The position numbers and the translations under genes were made by a program. From the NCBI RefSeq assembly GCF_030406385.1, contig NZ_JAUEPM010000001.1, forward strand, positions 186,001-250,000: 64,000 nt of DNA, given 5' to 3'. Each line of letters begins with the position of its first letter. Position 1 is the first letter of the stretch. Origin of the DNA: Microbacterium oryzae (GTDB taxonomy: Bacteria; Actinomycetota; Actinomycetes; Actinomycetales; Microbacteriaceae). Shown one piece after another: positions 15,394 to 27,694 of this stretch. The notes under the pieces were generated by a model. That model ran no database searches and was not told the origin of the DNA. It saw nothing but the letters and a program-made list of their open reading frames with translations.

Positions 15394-16590
15394 TCAGGCG
15401 CCCGGGGCGAGCGAGCGCTCGCGCAGCCATTCCCGGATGGCCTCGTTCCACCGTCGCTCGTCGTAGTTCCAGAGCTTGGTGTGGCGCGCGGTGCGGAAGC
15501 TCTCCAGGGTGACGAGGTCCGGCCGCTCCGCCGCGAGCCGGTGGGACGCGTCGGACGGCACGAAGCCGTCGTCGTCGCTGTGCAGAAGCAGGATGGGATG
15601 GTCGAGCTCTCCCGCGCGGGAGACGATGTCGAGGTCGTCGAGCGAGATCGGGTCGCCCCGCCGGATCATGCGGGACGTCCAACTCCGTCCGAGCGCTCCC
15701 ATCGCCAGCCGAGTGACCGGCGAGGGGACGCGCATCCGCTGCGCCTGGAAGCCCAGCACGAGGCGCCAGTCGACCACGGGCGACTCGAGGATGACGCCCG
15801 CGATGGCCTGGGCGTGCACGGAGTTGAGGGCGACCTGGAGCACGATCGCGCCGCCCATGGACCAGCCCATGAGGAGGACGCGGCGAGCGCCGTTCCGGAG
15901 CGCCCATGCCACGGCGGCGTCGACATCGCGCCACTCGGTCGCACCCAGCCCGTAGTGCCCCGACCGGCTGCGGGGCGCCTCGCCGTCGTTCCGGTACGAC
16001 ACGCACAGGACGGGAAGACCCTCCTCGTGCAGGACCGGCACCGCACGCAGCACCTCGGCGCGCGTCGTGCCGCGGCCGTGCACCGCGATGACCCACGTGT
16101 CCGCCGCCGCGCCGGCTGCGGGGAACAGCCATGCCGGGCACGCGCCGACGGGCGTACCGACCGAGACCGTGGTGAACGGCAGGTGCAGCTCCTCCGGACC
16201 CATCCAGTACCAGCCGCTGAACGCGGCGAACGGGGCGATCTCGGTGTCGGCGTCGACCTCGGTGAGGAGCTTCCGCCGCACGCTGAGACCGTCTTCGGAG
16301 AGCACGGCGCCCAGCTTCAGGTAGCGCTCGGTGCCGCCGGTGAACAGGCCGTAGCGGCCGGGCAGCACGGTGTCCGGCGTGCGCGCGAGGGTGATCGTCT
16401 GCGCCGCGGTGTCGAACCCGTGCACCGCGACGTCGGCCACCCGCACCGCGGGGGTGACGGCGGTGCGCGCGACCCGCAGCGAGAGGTAACCCACCGCTCC
16501 CGCGACGGCCGCGCCGAGCGCTCCGGCGAGGGTGAACGTCGCTCTCGCTGCTGCGAGGACCGGGGATGCGGCGCGCCTGGGGGTCTTCAT
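15394..16590 (-). CDS. membrane-anchored alpha/beta hydrolase
   Basis: 398 residues. Residues about 14-40 form one hydrophobic Ala-rich segment, probably a signal anchor. The hydrolase domain runs from about 140 to 395 with nucleophile GWSMGG (Ser near 244), a likely acid in LLLHSDDDGFVP and a His in ARHTKLWN. The substrate is unknown; dipeptidyl-peptidase/carboxylesterase-like folds share this pattern. It converges on sufE with 6 bp between stops and diverges from DUF3000. Confidence 0.85.
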   Translation of the reverse strand: MKTPRRAASPVLAAARATFTLAGALGAAVAGAVGYLSLRVARTAVTPAVRVADVAVHGFDTAAQTITLARTPDTVLPGRYGLFTGGTERYLKLGAVLSEDGLSVRRKLLTEVDADTEIAPFAAFSGWYWMGPEELHLPFTTVSVGTPVGACPAWLFPAAGAAADTWVIAVHGRGTTRAEVLRAVPVLHEEGLPVLCVSYRNDGEAPRSRSGHYGLGATEWRDVDAAVAWALRNGARRVLLMGWSMGGAIVLQVALNSVHAQAIAGVILESPVVDWRLVLGFQAQRMRVPSPVTRLAMGALGRSWTSRMIRRGDPISLDDLDIVSRAGELDHPILLLHSDDDGFVPSDASHRLAAERPDLVTLESFRTARHTKLWNYDERRWNEAIREWLRERSLAPGA

Positions 16591-16603
16591 GGCCCCCTCA
16601 CTC

Positions 16604-16609
16604 TAATCT
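16604..16609 (+). promoter_or_regulatory. -10 of a leaderless promoter for the DUF3000 gene
   Basis: TAATCT is followed by exactly six bases and then the GTG start. No ribosome site precedes the GTG, so the transcript probably starts at the codon itself. Confidence 0.5.
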
Positions 16610-16615
16610 GTCGAC

Positions 16616-17194
16616 GTGACGCGAGATGGGGCGGGCTCCGGCGCCTTCGCCGAGGCCGAGGCGGCGGTGCGGTCGGCGACGTTCCGCTCCGACCTGTCGG
16701 TGCGCGACATCCCCGCCCCGCAGGGACTGGCGCCCTTCAGCCTCGCCCTGGCCGCCGACATCCGTCCCGACGATCACGGCGACTCCCCCTACGGGACCGG
16801 ACGCCTCGTCCTCCTGCACGACCCGGAGGGACAGGACTCCTGGGCCGGACCCTGGCGCATCGTCAGCTTCGCGCAGGCGCCTCTCGAGTCGGAGATCGGC
16901 ACCGACCCGCTGCTGGCGGACGTCACCTGGTCCTGGCTCGTCGACGCCCTGCACTCGCGGGGCGCTCCCTATCACTCGCCGTCCGGCTCGGCCACGAAGA
17001 TCCTCTCGAAGGGCTTCGGGTCGCTGGCGGACGAGGGCGACGGCGCGCAGATCGAGCTGCGCGCCTCCTGGTCGCCGATCGGCTCCTTCCGTGCGCACGT
17101 GGAGGCGTGGGCTGAGCTCGTGTGCATGCTGGCGGGGCTGCCGCCCGGCTCAGAGGACATCGCCGTGTTCGGCGCCCGGAGGTTCCGTGACTGA
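16616..17194 (+). CDS. DUF3000 family protein
   Basis: 192 residues matching by feel the actinobacterial DUF3000 family, which is commonly encoded immediately before an RNase D gene. It is soluble with no recognised catalytic motif. Conserved-looking parts are GRLVLLHDP, DSWAGPWRIVSFA and DVTWSWLVDAL. Its GTG start follows a TAATCT hexamer by six bases. The last 8 nt overlap the start of rnd, so translation of the two is coupled. Function unknown; an RNA-processing accessory role is only a guess from context. Confidence 0.8.
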   Translation: MTRDGAGSGAFAEAEAAVRSATFRSDLSVRDIPAPQGLAPFSLALAADIRPDDHGDSPYGTGRLVLLHDPEGQDSWAGPWRIVSFAQAPLESEIGTDPLLADVTWSWLVDALHSRGAPYHSPSGSATKILSKGFGSLADEGDGAQIELRASWSPIGSFRAHVEAWAELVCMLAGLPPGSEDIAVFGARRFRD

Positions 17195-18383
17195 CTACCC
17201 CGTGATCGACAGCGCCGACGCGTTCGAGGCCGCCGTCGAGCGCCTCGCCGGCGGCACCGGCCCCGTCGCGGTCGACGTGGAGCGCGCGTCCGGCTTCCGC
17301 TACTCGCAGCGCGCGTACCTCATCCAGCTCTACCGGCGCGACGGCGGGGTGGTCCTCGTCGACCCGATCGCTGTTCCCGACGTCTCCGCGATCCAGCGCC
17401 AGCTCGGCGAGGAGGAGTGGGTCTTCCACGCCGCGAGCCAGGATCTGCCGTCGCTGCGCGAGCTCGGCCTCGACCCGCGCCGCATCTTCGACACCGAGCT
17501 CGCCGCGCGCCTGCTGGGCTGGGAGCGGGTGGGCCTGGGAGCCGTCGTCGAGGCGGCGCTCGGCATCTCCCTCGCCAAGGCGCACTCCGCCGCGGACTGG
17601 TCGACCCGTCCCCTTCCCCGTGAGTGGGTCGAGTACGCCGCGCTCGACGTGCTCCACCTCATCGACGTCCGCGATCGGCTCGCGGACGAGCTCGAGGCCG
17701 CGGGTAAGACCGAGTTCGCGCGACAGGAGTTCCAGGCGACGCTCGACCGGCAGCCCAAGGCCCCGCGGGCCGACCCGTGGCGGCGCCTCAGCGGGCTCCA
17801 CAAGGTGCGCGGACGCCGCGGTCTCGCGGTCGCGCGCGAGCTGTGGCGCTCCCGGGAGGAGCTGGCCCAGCAGCAGGACGTCTCCCCCGGCCGCCTCGTG
17901 CCCGACCGCGCGCTGCTGGCGGCGGTGCTCGCGATGCCCCGCACGAAGCAGGCGCTCGCCGGATTGAAGGAGTTCACCGGGCGCGCGAGCCGCACACAGC
18001 TCGACCGCTGGTGGGATGCCATCGTCGCCGGCCGGGAGACCGAGGATCTGCCCGCGGAGCGCGTGCCGAGCGACTCCCTGCCGCCGCATCGCGCCTGGGC
18101 CGAGCGGCACCCCGACGCCGACGCGCGCCTCAAGCAGGCCCGGCCCGAGGTGGAGGCGAAGGCGGCGGAGCTGGACATGCCCACGGAGAACCTCCTCACC
18201 CCGGAGACGCTGCGCCGGGTCGCGTGGGAGCCGCCCATCCCGATCACCGCCGAGAGCATCGCGGTGGCCCTCCGCGAGCAGGGCGCGCGCGAGTGGCAGA
18301 TCGAGGCGACCGCCGAGGTGATCGCCACCGCCTTTGTGCGCGCCGCGCAAACACCCGGAGAGGACGCCGCCGCCGCTTCGTAG
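17187..18383 (+). CDS. rnd: ribonuclease D
   Basis: 398 residues with the DEDD exonuclease domain in the first 190: VAVDVERA (Asp and Glu), FHAASQDLPSLREL (second Asp) and YAALDVLHL (Tyr/Asp of the DEDDy type). An HRDC domain follows at about 205-285 and a helical C-terminal extension to the end. The enzyme trims 3' ends of tRNA precursors. The start is GTG 17187 inside the DUF3000 stop region (GTGACTGA), an 8-nt overlap. Longer readings upstream are DUF3000 out of frame. Confidence 0.93.
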   Translation: MTDYPVIDSADAFEAAVERLAGGTGPVAVDVERASGFRYSQRAYLIQLYRRDGGVVLVDPIAVPDVSAIQRQLGEEEWVFHAASQDLPSLRELGLDPRRIFDTELAARLLGWERVGLGAVVEAALGISLAKAHSAADWSTRPLPREWVEYAALDVLHLIDVRDRLADELEAAGKTEFARQEFQATLDRQPKAPRADPWRRLSGLHKVRGRRGLAVARELWRSREELAQQQDVSPGRLVPDRALLAAVLAMPRTKQALAGLKEFTGRASRTQLDRWWDAIVAGRETEDLPAERVPSDSLPPHRAWAERHPDADARLKQARPEVEAKAAELDMPTENLLTPETLRRVAWEPPIPITAESIAVALREQGAREWQIEATAEVIATAFVRAAQTPGEDAAAAS

Positions 18384-18456
18384 GTTCATCCCAATCGATG
18401 CGATCTCGCGTCGGAGGCCCCGCCTAGGCTGAAGCCAACTGACACAGGGAGGCAGA

Positions 18457-19665
18457 GTGGCCGAGCTTTCGGATGTCCACTTCGTGGATGGCGTGCGGAC
18501 CCCTTTCGGGCGCGCGGGTGAGAAGGGCATGTACGCCGGTACGCGGGCGGACGACCTCGTCGTCAAGGCGATGATCGGGCTGATCGAGCGCAACGGCGGC
18601 GTTCCGCCCGAGCGGATCGACGACGTCGCGATCGCCGCGACGTCGCAGACGGGAGACCAGGGGCTCACCCTGGGACGCAGCGCGGCCATCCTCGCCGGCC
18701 TCCCGCAGACGGTCCCCGGCCTCGCCATCGACCGCATGTGCGCGGGCGCGATGACGGCCGTCACGACCATGGGTGCCTCGATCGGCGTGGGCATGTACGA
18801 CCTCGCCATCGCGGGCGGCGTCGAGCACATGGGGCATCACCCGATCGGGAAGAACGCCGACCCCAATCCGCGCTTCGTCGCCGAGCGGATGGTCGACCCG
18901 GGGGCGCTGGACATGGGGGTCACCGCGGAGCGCATCCACGACCGGTTCCCGCACCTCACGAAGGAGCGCGCGGACCGCTTCGCGGTCGCCAGCCAGCAGA
19001 AGGTGCAGGCCGCGTACGACGCCGGCCGCATCCAGCTCGACCTCGTGCCCGTGGCGGTGGCCGGGGCGGACGGGGCCTGGCGACTCGCCGCCGACGACGA
19101 GGGCCGGCGCCCGGAGACGACGATGGAGGCGCTGGCGAACCTCAAGACGCCCTTCCGCCCGCACGGTCGCGTCACGGCCGGCACGTCGTCGCCCCTCACC
19201 GACGGCGCGACCGTGAGCCTCCTCGCGAGTTCCGCCGCGGTCAAGGAGCTCGGCCTCACGCCCAAGATGCGGATGGTCTCGTTCGCGTTCGCGGGGGTGC
19301 AGCCGGAGATCATGGGAATCGGTCCCATCCCGTCCACCGAGAAGGCGCTCGCGAAGGCCGGACTCTCGATCGACGACATCGGGCTTTTCGAGCTCAACGA
19401 GGCCTTCGCCATCCAGGTGCTGTCGTTCCTCGACCACTTCGGCATCGCCGACGACGATCCCCGCGTGAACCCGTGGGGCGGTGCGATCGCCGTCGGCCAT
19501 CCGCTGGCCGCATCGGGCGTGCGCCTCATGATCCAGCTCGCCGCGCAGTTCGCCGAGCACCCCGAGGTGCGCTACGGCCTCACGGCGATGTGCGTGGGCC
19601 TCGGCCAGGGCGGCAGCGTCGTGTGGGAGAACCCGCACTACACCGGCAAGAAGAAGCGGAAGTGA
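18457..19665 (+). CDS. fadA: acetyl-CoA C-acyltransferase (thiolase)
   Basis: 402 residues of the beta-oxidation thiolase type. The nucleophilic Cys lies in DRMCAGAMTAV near residue 92, the catalytic His in GGAIAVGHPLAASG, and the second Cys in CVGLGQGGS near the C terminus. GTG start with GGGAGG upstream, and TAGGCT about 30 bp before it as a likely -10. It is followed by fadB and together they form the last steps of fatty acid beta-oxidation. Confidence 0.95.
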   Translation: MAELSDVHFVDGVRTPFGRAGEKGMYAGTRADDLVVKAMIGLIERNGGVPPERIDDVAIAATSQTGDQGLTLGRSAAILAGLPQTVPGLAIDRMCAGAMTAVTTMGASIGVGMYDLAIAGGVEHMGHHPIGKNADPNPRFVAERMVDPGALDMGVTAERIHDRFPHLTKERADRFAVASQQKVQAAYDAGRIQLDLVPVAVAGADGAWRLAADDEGRRPETTMEALANLKTPFRPHGRVTAGTSSPLTDGATVSLLASSAAVKELGLTPKMRMVSFAFAGVQPEIMGIGPIPSTEKALAKAGLSIDDIGLFELNEAFAIQVLSFLDHFGIADDDPRVNPWGGAIAVGHPLAASGVRLMIQLAAQFAEHPEVRYGLTAMCVGLGQGGSVVWENPHYTGKKKRK

Positions 19666-19670
19666 GCACG

Positions 19671-21809
19671 ATGACCCACTACAGCTCCCTCGACTTCTCC
19701 CGCCTCGAGCAGCTGGCGACCGAGGAGGTCGTCACTCATTCGCTGGTGAGCGACATCGCCCTCGCCAGCGGGCGCACCCTCGCGCTCATCACGCTGCACA
19801 ACGGGCGCGACCACCGCCGTCCCAACACGATCGGCCCGCGCACGCTCCTCGAGCTGGACGACGTGCTGGAGACGCTGCGCGGGCGTGCGGCGGCCGGCGA
19901 GATCGACGCGGTCGCGATCACCGGCAAGCCGTACGTCTTCGCCGCCGGCGCCGACCTGTCGCAGATGAATGCGCTCCGCGAGCGCGACGACGCCCTCCTC
20001 GTCGCCCAGCAGGGGCACCACGTGCTGGGCAAGCTCTCCGACCTCGGGGTGCCGTCGTTCGCATTCGTCAACGGCGTCGCGCTCGGCGGCGGCACGGAGA
20101 TCGCACTGAACTCGACGTACCGCACGGTGGACTCGTCGGCCGCCGCGATCGCGCTGCCCGAGGTGTTCCTCGGACTCGTCCCCGGCTGGGGCGGCGCCTA
20201 CCTGCTGCCGAACCTCATCGGCATCGAGAACGCCCTCGAGGTCGTCATCTCGAACCCGCTCAAGCAGAACCGCACCCTGAAGCCGCAGCAGGCGTTCGAG
20301 CTCGGGATGTTCGACGCGATCTTCTCCCCCGCGAACTACCTCGAAGACTCGCTGCGCTGGGCCGACGGCGTGCTCTCGGGCGCGACGAAGGTCGAGCGGA
20401 GGAACGCGCCGGGGCGCCTCGAGCGTCTGACGAAGTGGCCCGTGGCGATCAAGATGGCGCGCGGCATGCTGGAGAGCCGCATCGGCACGGTGCCGCTCTC
20501 GCCGTACCGCGCCCTCGACCTGCTCGACAAGGCGAAGTCAGGCACCCGAGAGGAGGGCTTCGCCCGCGAGGACGAGGCGCTGGCCGACCTCATCTCGGGC
20601 GACCAGTTCGCCGCGTCGATGTACGCGTTCGACCTCGTGCAGAAGCGGGCGAAGCGCCCTGTGGCCGCACCCGATCGCTCACTCGCCCGCAAGGTGTCGA
20701 AGGTGGGCGTCATCGGCGCCGGCCTCATGGCCAGTCAGTTCGCGCTGCTCTTCGCGCGACGCCTGCAGGTGCCGGTGCTCATCACCGACGTCGACCAGGC
20801 GCGCGTGGACAAGGGGCTGCAGCACATCCGCGAGGAGATCGGCAAGCTCGAGCAGAAGGGCCGCGTGGATGGCGACACCGCCAACCGGCTGCGCGCGCTC
20901 GTGCAGGGCACGGTCGACAAGAGCGCCTATGCCGACTGCGACTTCGTCATCGAGGCGGTGTTCGAGGAGACGGGCGTGAAGCAGCAGGTGTTCGCCGAGA
21001 TCGAGCGCATCGTCGCTCCCGAGGCCATCCTCGCCACGAACACGTCGTCGCTGTCGGTGGAGGAGATCGGGTCGGTGCTCGAGCATCCCGAGCGGCTCAT
21101 CGGCTTCCACTTCTTCAACCCGGTCTCCGCGATGCCGCTCGTGGAGGTCGTGCGGACGCCGCGGTCGAGCGAGGAGGCGCTCGCCACCGCCTTCGCCGTG
21201 GCGAAGGACCTCCGGAAGAACGCCATCGGGTCGGCCGACGCCCCTGGCTTCATCGTGAACCGCCTGCTGGCGAAGGTCATGGGCGAGGCCGCGCGCGCGA
21301 TCGACGAGGGCACGCCCCTCATGACAGTGGAGCGTGCGTTCGGCCCGCTGGGGCTCCCGATGACGCCGTTCCAGCTCATCGACCTCGTGGGCTGGAAGGT
21401 GGCCGCCCACGTGCAGGACACGATGGCGACGCACTTCCCCGAGCGCTTTCACGCCTCGGCCAACCTGCACGCGCTCGCGGACCTGCCGCACGCGGTCGAG
21501 AAGGACAAGAACGGCCGCGTGACGGGCTGGACGAAGGAGGCGCAGAAGGTCCTGCGTGTCGGCCGCGCGCCGGTGCCGGAGGCGGAGATCCTGCGCCGGG
21601 TGGAGGACGAGCTCGCGCGCGAGATCCGCATCATGCTCGACGAGCAGGTCGTCCCCGAGGTGCAGGACATCGACCTCGCCCTCATCCTGGGGGCCGGATG
21701 GCCGTTCATCGACGGCGGCGCATCGGCCTACCTCGATCGGGTGGGGGCTTCCGAGCGGGTGTTCGGCAGCACCTTCCACGACCCGGTCATCCGCGGGGTC
21801 TCCGCCTAG
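19671..21809 (+). CDS. fadB: 3-hydroxyacyl-CoA dehydrogenase/enoyl-CoA hydratase, trifunctional-type alpha subunit
   Basis: About 712 residues. The first 300 are an enoyl-CoA hydratase domain (oxyanion-hole GVALGGGTEIAL, catalytic Glu region LPEVFLGLVPGWGG). From about 340 comes an NAD-binding domain, VGVIGAGLMASQ, with ATNTSSLSV and GFHFFNPVSAMPLVEVV, then the C-terminal 3HCDH domains (DAPGFIVNRLL). It hydrates enoyl-CoA and oxidises the hydroxyacyl product for FadA. The start could be ATG 19671 or the in-frame GTG 19662 that overlaps the fadA stop by 4 nt. Confidence 0.95.
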   Translation: MTHYSSLDFSRLEQLATEEVVTHSLVSDIALASGRTLALITLHNGRDHRRPNTIGPRTLLELDDVLETLRGRAAAGEIDAVAITGKPYVFAAGADLSQMNALRERDDALLVAQQGHHVLGKLSDLGVPSFAFVNGVALGGGTEIALNSTYRTVDSSAAAIALPEVFLGLVPGWGGAYLLPNLIGIENALEVVISNPLKQNRTLKPQQAFELGMFDAIFSPANYLEDSLRWADGVLSGATKVERRNAPGRLERLTKWPVAIKMARGMLESRIGTVPLSPYRALDLLDKAKSGTREEGFAREDEALADLISGDQFAASMYAFDLVQKRAKRPVAAPDRSLARKVSKVGVIGAGLMASQFALLFARRLQVPVLITDVDQARVDKGLQHIREEIGKLEQKGRVDGDTANRLRALVQGTVDKSAYADCDFVIEAVFEETGVKQQVFAEIERIVAPEAILATNTSSLSVEEIGSVLEHPERLIGFHFFNPVSAMPLVEVVRTPRSSEEALATAFAVAKDLRKNAIGSADAPGFIVNRLLAKVMGEAARAIDEGTPLMTVERAFGPLGLPMTPFQLIDLVGWKVAAHVQDTMATHFPERFHASANLHALADLPHAVEKDKNGRVTGWTKEAQKVLRVGRAPVPEAEILRRVEDELAREIRIMLDEQVVPEVQDIDLALILGAGWPFIDGGASAYLDRVGASERVFGSTFHDPVIRGVSA

Positions 21810-21834
21810 CGGACGACGTCGCTGCGGACGACGT

Positions 21835-21868
21835 CGAGGGGTGGGTGCCGGAAGGCGTCCGCCCCTCG
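21835..21868. terminator. terminator between fadB and dxs
   Basis: A 10-bp stem with one G-U pair (CGAGGGGTGG with CCGCCCCTCG) lies between the convergent stops and can serve both strands. A 12-bp direct repeat CGGACGACGTCG (21810 and 21825) precedes it. Confidence 0.55.
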
Positions 21869-21873
21869 TCGCG

Positions 21874-23826
21874 TCAGGACGAGGCGCCGCCCTCGCGGGT
21901 CATGGCTGGAAGGCCGCGCCAGCCCTTCTCCGGACGTGCCACCGGCACTCGCGTGCCCAGCACCTGCGACACGACGTCCTGCGCGATCTTCGCCGGTGTG
22001 AGGCCGGCGTCGGTCAGCACCTGCTCGCGGGAGGCGTGGTCGATGAACGCGTCGGGCAGCCCGAGCTCGTCCACGGCCGTGTCGACGCCCGCTTCGCGCA
22101 GCACCTGACGCACGCGTGTGCCGATGCCGCCGACGCGGATGCCGTCCTCCAGGGTGATGACGAGGCGATGACGATCCGCCAGCTCGACGATCGAGCGCGA
22201 CACCGGCACCACCCAGCGCGGGTCGACGACGGTCGCGCCGATGCCCTGGTCGCGCAGGCGGCGGGCCACGTCGAGCGCGGTGGCGGCGAACGCGCCGATC
22301 GCGATGATGAGCACGTCCTCCTCGTCGCCGCGCGCGAGCACGTCCACGCCGTCCGCGAGGCGCTCGAGCGCAGGGATCTCCGCGCCCACCGCGCCCTTCG
22401 GGTAGCGGATGACCGTGGGGGCGTCGTCGACGGCGACGGCCTCTTCGAGCTCCTCGCGCAGGCGCTCGGCGTCGCGCGGGGCGGCCAGGCGGATGTCGGG
22501 GACGATGTTCAGCAGGGCGAGGTCCCACATGCCGTGGTGGCTCGGGCCATCCGGCCCGGTCACGCCGGCGCGGTCGAGCACGAAGGTCACCCCGGCGCGA
22601 TGCAGCGCCACGTCCATGAGCACCTGGTCGAAGGCGCGGTTCATGAACGTCGCGTAGAGCGCGACGACGGGATGCAGGCCGCCGTACGCCAGACCCGCCG
22701 CCGAGGCCACGGCGTGCTGCTCGGCGATGCCGACGTCGTACACGCGGTCGGGGAACCGCTCGGCGAACGGCGCGAGGCCGGTGGGGCGCAGCATCGCCGC
22801 CGTGATCGCGATGACGTCGTCGCGCTCCTCGCCCACCCGCACCAGCGCGTCGGCGAAGACGTCGGTCCAGCCGCGCGCGGACGCTCCGCCGACGGGGTCG
22901 CCCGTGAGCGGATCGATGCGGCCCACCGCGTGGAACTGGTCGGCGACGTCGTCGAGCGCCGGCTGGTATCCGCGCCCCTTCTCCGTGATGACGTGCACGA
23001 GCACGGGCGCTCCGAAGGCCTTCGCCAGCTGCAGCGTCTCGATGAGCGCCGGCAGGTCGTGCCCGTCGACAGGGCCGAGGTACTTGATGTCCAGCTGCGA
23101 GTAGAGCTCGCTGTTGTTGGTCAGGCGCGAGAGGAACCCGTGCGTGCCGCCGCGCACGCCGCGGTACAGCGCGCGTCCGGCGGCGCCGAAGCGGCCGGCC
23201 AGCCGCCCGGACTTCTCGCCGAGGTCGCGGTAGACCTCCCCGGTCCGCACCCGGTTCAGGTAGCGGGCCATGCCGCCGATGGTCGGGGCGTAGGAGCGGC
23301 CGTTGTCGTTGACGACGATGACGAGGTTGCGCTCGTTGTCGTCGGTGATGTTGTTGAGCGCCTCCCACGTCATGCCGCCGGTGAGGGCGCCGTCGCCGAC
23401 GACCGCCACGACGTGGCGATCGGCGCGACCGGTGCGCTGGAAGGCGCGGGAGATGCCATCCGCCCAGCTCAGCGAGCTCGACGCGTGCGACGACTCGACG
23501 ACGTCGTGCTCGCTCTCGGAGCGCTGCGGGTAGCCGGCGAGCCCGCCGCGCGAGCGCAGCGCCGAGAAGTCCTGGCGGCCCGTGAGCAGCTTGTGGACGT
23601 ACGACTGATGCCCGGTGTCCCAGATGATCGGGTCGGACGGCGAGTCGAAGACGCGATGCAGCGCGATCGTCAGTTCGACCACGCCGAGGTTGGGGCCGAG
23701 ATGCCCGCCCGTGCGCGCGACGTTCTCCACGAGGAACGCGCGCACCTCCTCCGCGAGGGTCGCGAGCTCGTCCTGAGACAGGGCGTCCAGGTCGCGGGGG
23801 CCGGCGATGCCGTCGAGCAGACTCAT
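21874..23826 (-). CDS. dxs: 1-deoxy-D-xylulose-5-phosphate synthase
   Basis: 650 residues, a thiamine-diphosphate enzyme joining pyruvate and glyceraldehyde 3-phosphate as the first step of the MEP isoprenoid route. Visible: GHLGPNLGVVELT (catalytic His), VGDGALTGGMTWEALNN (TPP-binding GDG..N motif), YDVGIAEQHAV (catalytic Glu, transketolase pyrimidine domain) and the C-terminal transketolase domain. ATG 23826 is the natural start. It is monocistronic by appearance. Confidence 0.97.
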   Translation of the reverse strand: MSLLDGIAGPRDLDALSQDELATLAEEVRAFLVENVARTGGHLGPNLGVVELTIALHRVFDSPSDPIIWDTGHQSYVHKLLTGRQDFSALRSRGGLAGYPQRSESEHDVVESSHASSSLSWADGISRAFQRTGRADRHVVAVVGDGALTGGMTWEALNNITDDNERNLVIVVNDNGRSYAPTIGGMARYLNRVRTGEVYRDLGEKSGRLAGRFGAAGRALYRGVRGGTHGFLSRLTNNSELYSQLDIKYLGPVDGHDLPALIETLQLAKAFGAPVLVHVITEKGRGYQPALDDVADQFHAVGRIDPLTGDPVGGASARGWTDVFADALVRVGEERDDVIAITAAMLRPTGLAPFAERFPDRVYDVGIAEQHAVASAAGLAYGGLHPVVALYATFMNRAFDQVLMDVALHRAGVTFVLDRAGVTGPDGPSHHGMWDLALLNIVPDIRLAAPRDAERLREELEEAVAVDDAPTVIRYPKGAVGAEIPALERLADGVDVLARGDEEDVLIIAIGAFAATALDVARRLRDQGIGATVVDPRWVVPVSRSIVELADRHRLVITLEDGIRVGGIGTRVRQVLREAGVDTAVDELGLPDAFIDHASREQVLTDAGLTPAKIAQDVVSQVLGTRVPVARPEKGWRGLPAMTREGGASS

Positions 23827-23880
23827 GCTCCGAGCCTACGCCGGGCCGCTGGGAGCGGGCGCGAAGCGCGCCCGCAGACG

Positions 23881-23913
23881 ACGGCGGCCCCGGGATGATC
23901 CCGGGGCCGCCGT
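23881..23913. terminator. terminator after acnA
   Basis: A perfect 15-bp GC-rich stem with a 3-base loop, 14 bp beyond the acnA stop and between it and the dxs start. Confidence 0.8.
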
Positions 23914-23927
23914 GCGAGGAGTGCAGG

Positions 23928-26786
<2,859 letters not shown>

Positions 26787-26907
26787 GGGCTGTCTCCTCC
26801 TGGTCGACCGCGCACTTACGCCCCCATCTTGCTCGCCGTCTCACCGGTTCGGCTAGGAAGGCGGACCTCACCGGCCGTGGGCGAGGCGAGGGGCGTCGGC
26901 AGTGCGC

Positions 26908-26933
26908 GATTTATCTCGATGTCGAGATAAATC
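26908..26933. promoter_or_regulatory. 26-bp perfect palindrome, candidate operator of acnA
   Basis: Twelve-base arms GATTTATCTCGA and TCGAGATAAATC flank a TG centre. This AT-rich palindrome stands out in a very GC-rich intergenic region, about 120 bp upstream of acnA and 20 bp past the DUF3159 stop. No U-tract follows on either strand, so a terminator is unlikely. The TATCTCGA type half-site resembles MarR-family operators. Confidence 0.55.
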
Positions 26934-26953
26934 TATCACGAGGGGTGCCGCGG

Positions 26954-27694
26954 TCATCGAGCGGCGCGCGCGTGCGTCGGCTCGTCGCTTGGCCGGTACA
27001 GCGCGCGCACCGCGAGCCACGTCACCGCGACCAGCGGGGCGAACAGCGGCAGGCCCATCACGAGCTTCAGGGTGCCGAGCGCCGTGACGTCGCCGGCGAA
27101 GTAGAGCGGCAGCTGCACGCCGAGCCGGGCGAAGAAGAGCGCCGACCAGGCGATGGCGAGCCAGAAGAACACCCGCCGCTTGCGGCGATCGGCGCGCCAC
27201 GCCGTCCCCTCGCCCATGAGGAATCCCGCCGCCAGGCCGATGAGCGACCAGCCCACGAGCGCCGACACGAGCAGCGCCGAGCCGTAGATCGCGTTCGTGA
27301 AGAACCCGGGGACGAAGTTGTCCTCCCCGCGCCCGGTCCACAGGGCGAGCGCGGCCGCGGCCGCGGCGGCGACGAGGCCGCCCAGTGCGGCCGAGGGCGG
27401 AGACTTCTGCACGAGGCGCACGACGGTGAAGACCGCCGCGAGCCCGACCGAGACGCCGAGCGCGAGGCCGAGCGCGGCGGGACGCAGGGTGAACAGGACG
27501 ACGAAGGCGAGACTCGGCAGGACCGACTCCAGCACCCCGCGCCATCCGCCCATCGCGCCCCAGACCACGTGTCCGGCGCTCCGTTCCTGCGCGGGGTCGA
27601 GGCCCATCCGGCGGGCGGCGTCGCCCAGCGCGGCCCCGAGCGCGTCGGATGCGCGCGGGGGCGCGCCCTTCGCCTGCTCGTCGGGTCCGGTCAC
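26954..27694 (-). CDS. DUF3159 family membrane protein
   Basis: 246 residues with about five to six hydrophobic segments (LPSLAFVVLFTL, LGLALGVSVGLAAVF, ALGGLVAAAAAAALAL, ALLVSALVGWSLIGLAAGF, FFWLAIAWSALFF, LFAPLVAVTWLAVRAL), fitting the actinobacterial DUF3159 family. Function unknown. The GTG start at 27694 overlaps the DUF3710 stop by 4 nt; it is the last gene of dut-DUF3710-DUF3159. Confidence 0.85.
   Translation of the reverse strand: MTGPDEQAKGAPPRASDALGAALGDAARRMGLDPAQERSAGHVVWGAMGGWRGVLESVLPSLAFVVLFTLRPAALGLALGVSVGLAAVFTVVRLVQKSPPSAALGGLVAAAAAAALALWTGRGEDNFVPGFFTNAIYGSALLVSALVGWSLIGLAAGFLMGEGTAWRADRRKRRVFFWLAIAWSALFFARLGVQLPLYFAGDVTALGTLKLVMGLPLFAPLVAVTWLAVRALYRPSDEPTHARAAR

Noticed and set aside
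21810..21836. 12-bp direct repeat as an iteron or operator
   Set aside because: Only two copies in a convergent intergenic gap, most likely chance or slippage in GACG-rich DNA.
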